From Phycisphaerales bacterium UBA4658 (GTDB lineage: Bacteria; Planctomycetota; Phycisphaerae; Phycisphaerales; UBA1924), in NCBI GenBank assembly GCA_002405485.1, contig DHLW01000010.1, positions 1 through 10,376 on the forward strand: 10,376 nt of DNA, in the 5' to 3' direction. Of this stretch, positions 6,539 through 10,376 are shown one piece after another. The number at the start of each line of letters is the position of its first letter. Positions within the stretch are counted from its first letter, which is position 1. A model generated the notes under the pieces. That model saw only the letters and a program-made list of their open reading frames with translations, did not search any database and was not told the origin of the DNA. The translations under genes and the position numbers were made by a program.

Positions 6539-9124
6539 TCAGTCCTCGCTGCTTGCCGAACGCCGCTCGCCCAGCCGCCCCGCCGCCGCTCCCGCCACGC
6601 CGTTGGCGTGCCGGATCGCGACCCCACTCACACCCCCACTTGCACCCGCACTCACACCCCAGGTCACCACCACGTGCAACTCCCGATCTCCCGGATACGC
6701 ATCCGGACGGATCACGTTCCCCGAATGCTCCTGTCCGTTCACCATCAGCTTCGCCGACGAGCTCGGGTGGAACGCCTCGGCGTCAAACTCCATCCGCACC
6801 TTCCGCCCACGCCACACCCGGGTCGCCTCCACCCGCCCAAGCGACCGGAACGGGCACGGATCGATCACCAGCCCCTCCCACGTCGGCCGAATCCCCAGGA
6901 TCCACTCCAGCGACACACGGTTCAGCCACGCCGCAGAGCCCGTGTACCACGTCCACCCCGCCTTCCCAGGCGTCGTCGAGTCCGGACCGTCCACGTTTCC
7001 AGGCGTCACGTACGGCTCTGCGACATACCCCTCGGCGTCCGCGCCCCGCAGCGGCGGAGAGATCGATCGCCAGATCTTCTCCACCGACTCAACGTCGCGC
7101 CGCTTGCACGCCGCCGCCAGCGCCCACGTCGCCGCGTGCATGTACACGCCCCCGTTCTCACGCAGTCCCGGCGCGTACCGCGTGATGTACCCGATCGTCT
7201 CGTCCGGCGTGCTGTACGCTGGTGTCGACAGCAGCGGGCCCATCGACTTCAGCAGGTGCTCCTTCACGCTCGCCCACGCCGACTCCTCGCGCTCGCGCGG
7301 GGCCGCGTCGGCGAGGATCGCCCACGTCTGCGTGTTCAGGAAGACCTTGCCCTCCCGATCCGCGCTCGTGCCGATCCACCGTCCGTCGTCCCGTGTCGCG
7401 GCCCGATACCACTTTCCGTCCCACCCGTGCTGGTTGACGGCCCCGATGAGCGTCTCCCGCTTGGCCCGATACTCCCCCGCCAGCCGCGGCTCGGGCTTGC
7501 CCGGCGCATGCTCCAGCACGTGCGCAAAGTCGCTCAGCACCTGGCTCAGCCATTGCGCCAGCCAGATGCTCTCGCCCTTGCCCCCAACGCCCATGGCCGA
7601 CAACCCGTCGTTCCAGTCGCACGAACCGATGAGCGGGAGGCCCCGCGCGCTGTGCCGAGCAAAGCTCCGCGCGATGCTCCGCTTGCAGTGCTCAAGCAGC
7701 GTCACCCTCCCCGCGTCATCCACGAACGGAGCCGTCTCGTCAAGAATCGACCAGTCGCCCGTGTCCTTGATGTAGTTCGCCGTCAGGAACGGCAGCCACA
7801 GATAGTCGTCGCTGCACGCCGTGTGGTTCCCGAACTCCGCCAACGGATGCCACCAGTGATACACGCTGCCGTCGGCAAACTGATGCTCGGCGTGCAGCAT
7901 GATCTGCTTCCGCGTCTGGCCTGGATCGCGCGGCAGCCAGACCTGGCTGTCCTGCAACTGATCGCGGAACCCGAACGCGCCCGACTGCTGGTAATACCCC
8001 GTCCGCGCCCACAGTCGCCCGCTGATCGCCTGATACGCCAGCCACGTCGAGTTCAGCAGATCAAAGTCCGCCATGCCGCTGGAGACCTTCGACGGCTCCA
8101 GCAGCTTGTCCCACATGATCGTCGCCCCGTCAAGCCCAGCGCTCGCTGCGGCGACGCTCGAGTACTTGTCGATGATCGCCAGCACGCCCGGCTCGTCGTC
8201 GGCGATCGCCAGCACATACACCAGCGTCACGCTCTGCCCCGGCTTGAGCGTCAGATCGCCACCAAGAGCCGCCGACGCATCCCCGAAACGACCGAAGTTG
8301 TTCAACGCGTCCGACGCCGGCGGAGTCGCAGCCGTCATCGCCGCCGGGCGTGACTTGGACCCGTACCGCCCGAAGAACTGCCGCTTGTCGCCGATGGCCA
8401 CGTCCTTGGAAAACGCGAAGCCCGCGACGGCGTGGGCCGCCACATAGGGCCAAGGCAGGTTCCAGTGCAGCCGCTCGTCCTTGCTCGGAATGTCCCACAT
8501 GTTCTTGTGGGCCACGATGCACCGACGAGCCGGATCATGCCGCGTCGTGAAGAACAGACGATGGAACTCCCGCTTGGTGTCCGGCGCCACGCCGCAGCAC
8601 CACTCGAAGTACGAGCTCACCCGCAACCGCCGCGGTCGATCCGTCGTGTTCGTGAGCGTGATCTTCCACAGCTCCGCGTTGTCCGCGGGCGCAACCCCAA
8701 GCGTCCACTCGCTGCGCACCCCGTGCCGGGCGGTCGTGAACGTCGTTCGACCGGGTTCGTGCACGCATCGATACTCATCCATCGGCTCGCCCGAGGGCGA
8801 CGGCGTGATCGACCACACGTCCGACGTCTCCAGATCGCTGACAAACACGAACTTGCCGTGATCGTCCCGCGCCAGGTCCATCTCCCACCGCGTGAGGACG
8901 TTGAGCTGGCTGTTGTCCAGCCAACTGAAACCCCCGCCGTTCTGGCTGACGACCAGCCCCATCCGGCCATTGCTGATCACATTCACCCATGGCATCGGCG
9001 TGGCGGGATCGGTGATGACATACCGCCGCCCGGAGGTGTCAAAGTGCCCGAAGACGCTGGAGAGGTTGGAGGAATGCACGCGGCGCTCGGAAAGAAAGGA
9101 TTTCGGAATCACGTCGGGATTCAC
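6539..9124 (-). CDS. GH94 glycoside phosphorylase (cellobiose phosphorylase-like)
   Basis: Cytoplasmic enzyme that cleaves a beta-linked disaccharide with inorganic phosphate to give a sugar 1-phosphate and a free sugar. 861 residues from GTG 9124 (no clear Shine-Dalgarno; GTG at residue 5 or 16 is possible). There is no signal peptide. N-terminal beta-sandwich about 30-310: FGHFDTSGRRYVITDPATPMPWVNVI is the family's usual opening. The (alpha/alpha)6 barrel spans about 350-745, with YYQQSGAFGFRDQLQD (377-392), HQFADGSVYHWWHP and CSDDYLWLPF. The catalytic region is GSCDWNDG (500-507); by family precedent the acid is the first Asp, D503. A C-terminal beta domain follows to about 822, then a 40-residue Gly/Ala/Ser/Val-rich tail that is unusual. 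First gene of the operon. Cellobiose, cellobionate, laminaribiose or chitobiose activity cannot be told apart here. Confidence 0.93.
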   Translation of the reverse strand: MNPDVIPKSFLSERRVHSSNLSSVFGHFDTSGRRYVITDPATPMPWVNVISNGRMGLVVSQNGGGFSWLDNSQLNVLTRWEMDLARDDHGKFVFVSDLETSDVWSITPSPSGEPMDEYRCVHEPGRTTFTTARHGVRSEWTLGVAPADNAELWKITLTNTTDRPRRLRVSSYFEWCCGVAPDTKREFHRLFFTTRHDPARRCIVAHKNMWDIPSKDERLHWNLPWPYVAAHAVAGFAFSKDVAIGDKRQFFGRYGSKSRPAAMTAATPPASDALNNFGRFGDASAALGGDLTLKPGQSVTLVYVLAIADDEPGVLAIIDKYSSVAAASAGLDGATIMWDKLLEPSKVSSGMADFDLLNSTWLAYQAISGRLWARTGYYQQSGAFGFRDQLQDSQVWLPRDPGQTRKQIMLHAEHQFADGSVYHWWHPLAEFGNHTACSDDYLWLPFLTANYIKDTGDWSILDETAPFVDDAGRVTLLEHCKRSIARSFARHSARGLPLIGSCDWNDGLSAMGVGGKGESIWLAQWLSQVLSDFAHVLEHAPGKPEPRLAGEYRAKRETLIGAVNQHGWDGKWYRAATRDDGRWIGTSADREGKVFLNTQTWAILADAAPREREESAWASVKEHLLKSMGPLLSTPAYSTPDETIGYITRYAPGLRENGGVYMHAATWALAAACKRRDVESVEKIWRSISPPLRGADAEGYVAEPYVTPGNVDGPDSTTPGKAGWTWYTGSAAWLNRVSLEWILGIRPTWEGLVIDPCPFRSLGRVEATRVWRGRKVRMEFDAEAFHPSSSAKLMVNGQEHSGNVIRPDAYPGDRELHVVVTWGVSAGASGGVSGVAIRHANGVAGAAAGRLGERRSASSED

Positions 9125-9139
9125 GCCCAGGGATGGGGA

Positions 9140-9153
9140 TGAAACCGCTTACA
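9140..9153 (-). promoter_or_regulatory. cre-like LacI-family operator of the GH94-ABC operon
   Basis: The minus strand reads TGTAAGCGGTTTCA, an imperfect inverted repeat that matches the CcpA/LacI-family cre pattern TGNAANCGNTNNCA at all fixed positions. It begins 4 nt after the -10 box and so covers the expected transcription start, the position expected for a repressor site. It ends 15 nt before the GTG start. Two similar operators occur upstream of the dockerin and PEP-CTERM-like genes. Confidence 0.75.
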
Positions 9154-9157
9154 CCAC

Positions 9158-9186
9158 ATCATGCCACATCTGTGTCGCAACGTCAA
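9158..9186 (-). promoter_or_regulatory. Sigma70-type promoter of the GH94-pseudopilin-ABC operon
   Basis: Minus strand TTGACG (9181-9186, 5 of 6 consensus), exactly 17-nt spacer, CATGAT (9158-9163, 4 of 6). The predicted start near 9151 gives a leader of roughly 27 nt to the GTG start at 9124 and falls inside the operator at 9140-9153. This is the best promoter match in the window. Confidence 0.65.
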
Positions 9187-9235
9187 CTTTCCGCGAACCA
9201 ATCCACCGACCTTGGCGGGTTTCCGGACATGACAA

Positions 9236-9261
9236 CCGGGCACCCCAAACGGGGTGCCCGG
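9236..9261 (-). terminator. Terminator-like 11-bp hairpin after the PEP-CTERM-like gene
   Basis: Perfect inverted repeat CCGGGCACCCC (9236-9246) and GGGGTGCCCGG (9251-9261) with a 4-nt loop. It lies 39 nt after the stop of the gene at 9300 and 50 nt before the -35 of the next operon. On the minus strand it is followed by TTGTC, a poor T-run, so it may be a weak intrinsic terminator, an RNA 3'-end stabiliser or both. Confidence 0.6.
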
Positions 9262-9299
9262 CAAAGAGCACTCAAATCTCAACCGTGGATCGCGCCGGT

Positions 9300-10082
9300 T
9301 CAGCGGCGACGACGCCGCATGGCCAGCAGACCCGCGGCGCCGAGCAGCCCAGCCGAGGCCGGAGCCGGAATCGTGATCGTGGCGTTGGTGAAGATCACAT
9401 CCTTGGTGTAGCCCTGCGTCACCGGGAAGTTGTTCGGTCCCTGGGCGTACACGCCGAGGTACGAGCCCGGGAGGATCTTCGACCCGCCGAGCGTGATGAA
9501 CACGTTGTCCACGCCGTAGGTGTACGTGGTCCCGAAGTCGCTCGTCTCATACAGGAAGGTCAGACGGACCGGAGTGCCGGTGAGCGGCGCGGCAAAGCCC
9601 GCGGCCTGGCCAACGCCGAAGTTGCTCGAGAAGAACGGGCTGGTGGAGCCGAACGCCGCGATCTCCGGGCTGGTGCCGGCGCGGTACATCAGGTTGCCGG
9701 TATCAGCGCCGGCCGAGGTCGGCAGGTTCGGCGAGGTGCCGAACACGATCCCCGCCTCGGTGTTGAACCCGCCCGTCGAGTTGATCGTCGCCGTCACCTC
9801 GAAGCGGAAGCTCTGGTTCGGATCGAACTGGATCGGCGTGCCGCCGACCGACAGATAGGCGTGGTTGCGGGTCGCAAAGCCCGTCGACAACTCGTACCCG
9901 GACTCCTGCACACGCAGCGAACCCAGACCGCCATTGGTCCACGTCACCGTCGTCGACAGGTAGTCACCGAACCAGCGGTCGTACGTCGACCAGCTATTGA
10001 TGCCGCTGAACAGGTCAGCATGGGCGGCCGACGCCACCGCGAGTCCGGCCGTGAGCGCGACGACAGAGCAGAGCTTGGACAT
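9300..10082 (-). CDS. Secreted protein with PEP-CTERM-like sorting tail
   Basis: 260 residues from ATG 10082, preceded by GAGAGG with a 7-nt spacer; ATG 10097, five codons earlier in the same frame, follows GGAGG closely and is an alternative. Signal peptide 1-22 (MSKLC, hydrophobic core, AHA before D23). The body is rich in Gly, Ser, Thr and Phe with alternating hydrophobic residues (for example FRFEVTATINSTGGFNTEAG and VRLTFLYETSDFGTTYTYG), suggesting an all-beta lectin- or jelly-roll-like fold; no catalytic motif is seen. Residues 238-260 form a sorting signal: IPAPAS, a short hydrophobic stretch and RRRRR, like PEP-CTERM tails processed by exosortases but with PAP in place of PEP. It is monocistronic, with its own operator upstream. 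Function unknown; surface or matrix location is inferred. Confidence 0.85.
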   Translation of the reverse strand: MSKLCSVVALTAGLAVASAAHADLFSGINSWSTYDRWFGDYLSTTVTWTNGGLGSLRVQESGYELSTGFATRNHAYLSVGGTPIQFDPNQSFRFEVTATINSTGGFNTEAGIVFGTSPNLPTSAGADTGNLMYRAGTSPEIAAFGSTSPFFSSNFGVGQAAGFAAPLTGTPVRLTFLYETSDFGTTYTYGVDNVFITLGGSKILPGSYLGVYAQGPNNFPVTQGYTKDVIFTNATITIPAPASAGLLGAAGLLAMRRRRR

Positions 10083-10159
10083 GGGAAGACCTCTCATCTC
10101 TCCTCCGAGGCCTCGGGCCTGACCCGACGGGTCAAAAGACACTGCACCGACGGTCTCGA

Positions 10160-10173
10160 TGGTAACGCTTACA
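10160..10173 (-). promoter_or_regulatory. cre-like LacI-family operator upstream of the PEP-CTERM-like gene
   Basis: The minus strand reads TGTAAGCGTTACCA, containing the inverted repeat GTAA-GCG-TTAC and matching TGNAANCGNTNNCA at all fixed positions. It directly adjoins the candidate -10 box TAAGAT (10173-10178), so it would cover the transcription start. The distance to the ATG is about 78 nt. Confidence 0.68.
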
Positions 10174-10200
10174 TCTTAATGCCGGTTTCAGGGGATGCAA
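10173..10200 (-). promoter_or_regulatory. Candidate promoter of the PEP-CTERM-like gene
   Basis: Minus strand TTGCAT (10195-10200), 16-nt spacer, TAAGAT (10173-10178). The -10 matches 4 of 6 consensus positions and the -35 only 3 of 6. Support comes mostly from its placement immediately before the operator, as at the GH94 promoter. Confidence 0.45.
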
Positions 10201-10209
10201 GCGTTTTCT
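10196..10209 (-). promoter_or_regulatory. Secondary cre-like site overlapping the -35 region
   Basis: The + strand reads TGCAAGCGTTTTCT, which fits TGNAANCGNTNNC with T for the final A. Its centre is 36 bp from that of the operator at 10160-10173 and it overlaps the proposed -35 box. A pair of sites could allow cooperative binding or a short loop. It is weaker than the main operator and could be chance. Confidence 0.42.
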
Positions 10210-10230
10210 AAGCACTTCTCGACCGACCCG

Positions 10231-10376
10231 TCAACGGACCGTGTTTCCCGGACTTTCTTGGGGTCGCTCCGCCCATCTCAGCCGACCCTTGGCTTCCTGA
10301 ACCCACGGGTGTGCGTTCACAAGCCGCCAGATCAGCCCCGTCCGGGCGTTCTCGATCGCCAGCACCAGCGGGCCCT
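10231..10376 (-). CDS. C-terminal end of an unidentified protein (5' part outside window)
   Basis: One minus-strand frame stays open from the window edge to TGA at 10231-10233, giving 47 residues that begin GPLVLAIENARTGLIWRLVN and continue HPWVQEAKGRLRWAER. The first 38 or so residues look like real protein, with a hydrophobic stretch, well-placed Trp and charged residues and GC-rich third positions. One other minus frame is also open, to a TAG near 10210, but its composition (Gly, Ser, Arg, Thr mixtures) is less protein-like. I do not recognise the family. It ends 30 nt upstream of the promoter of the PEP-CTERM-like gene, which leaves no room for an obvious terminator. Confidence 0.5.
   Translation of the reverse strand, partial: GPLVLAIENARTGLIWRLVNAHPWVQEAKGRLRWAERPQESPGNTVR

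Noticed and set aside
5954..8353. 799-codon open frame on the + strand, antisense to the pseudopilin and GH94 genes
   Set aside because: Composition is Arg/Pro/His-rich with no domain, typical of the antisense of high-GC coding DNA; the minus-strand genes have clear family motifs.
8892..10211. 439-codon + strand open frame across the GH94 start and the PEP-CTERM-like gene
   Set aside because: It crosses two promoters, two operators and a hairpin, and its translation has no family features.
1..10376. CRISPR arrays, tRNA or rRNA genes, transposases, phage integration sites
   Set aside because: I looked for regular short repeats, tRNA-like cloverleaf ends, rRNA-like stretches and transposase motifs and saw none; the only sizeable repeats are the dockerin units.

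Overview
The window looks like chromosome of a high-GC planctomycete, most likely of the class Phycisphaerae. The signs are a secreted protein with a C-terminal pair of DFDGVGGVTVQD-type dockerin repeats ('GC-type' dockerin), a secreted protein ending in a PEP-CTERM-like tail (PAPAS, hydrophobic stretch, five Arg), a pseudopilin with the [21 protein letters not shown] type of N-terminus, and strong GC bias at third codon positions. The class is inferred from these protein styles, not from a marker-gene comparison.

Layout. Positions 1-898 (+ strand) hold the end of the str ribosomal operon: the last 58 codons of rpsL, a 168-nt spacer with possible RNA structure, rpsG, and an intrinsic terminator directly after rpsG, with no fusA or tuf following. 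A second intrinsic terminator on the opposite strand (922-948, cUUCGg loop) faces it. Everything from there to the right end is on the minus strand. In transcription order (right to left) it holds: the C-terminus of an unidentified gene (10231-10376); a PEP-CTERM-type secreted protein (9300-10082); an 11-bp hairpin; a six-gene operon from 9124 to 2213; and a secreted dockerin protein (982-1968).

The six-gene operon is: GH94 glycoside phosphorylase, type II-style pseudopilin, small single-pass membrane protein of unknown function, sugar-binding protein, and two CUT1-type ABC permeases. The genes are packed with gaps of 3, 17 and 12 nt, then two ATGA overlaps. The likely role is import of an oligo- or disaccharide and its cytoplasmic cleavage with phosphate, which yields a sugar 1-phosphate without spending ATP. 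No ATPase gene is present, so one encoded elsewhere is presumably used. The substrate cannot be read from sequence; beta-linked disaccharides such as cellobiose, cellobionate, laminaribiose or chitobiose are the family's known range.

The most notable signal is regulatory. A 14-bp LacI/CcpA-family-like operator, TGTAAGCG followed by TTAC/TTTC, occurs upstream of all three minus-strand transcription units, at 10160-10173, 9140-9153 and 2106-2119. Each copy lies at or just downstream of a candidate -10 box. Two of the three have a second, weaker copy about 36-47 bp further upstream. This suggests that the importer/phosphorylase operon and two secreted proteins form one sugar-responsive regulon. 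The pseudopilin and membrane protein inside the operon raise the possibility of a cell-surface capture device that feeds the transporter; that part is inference.
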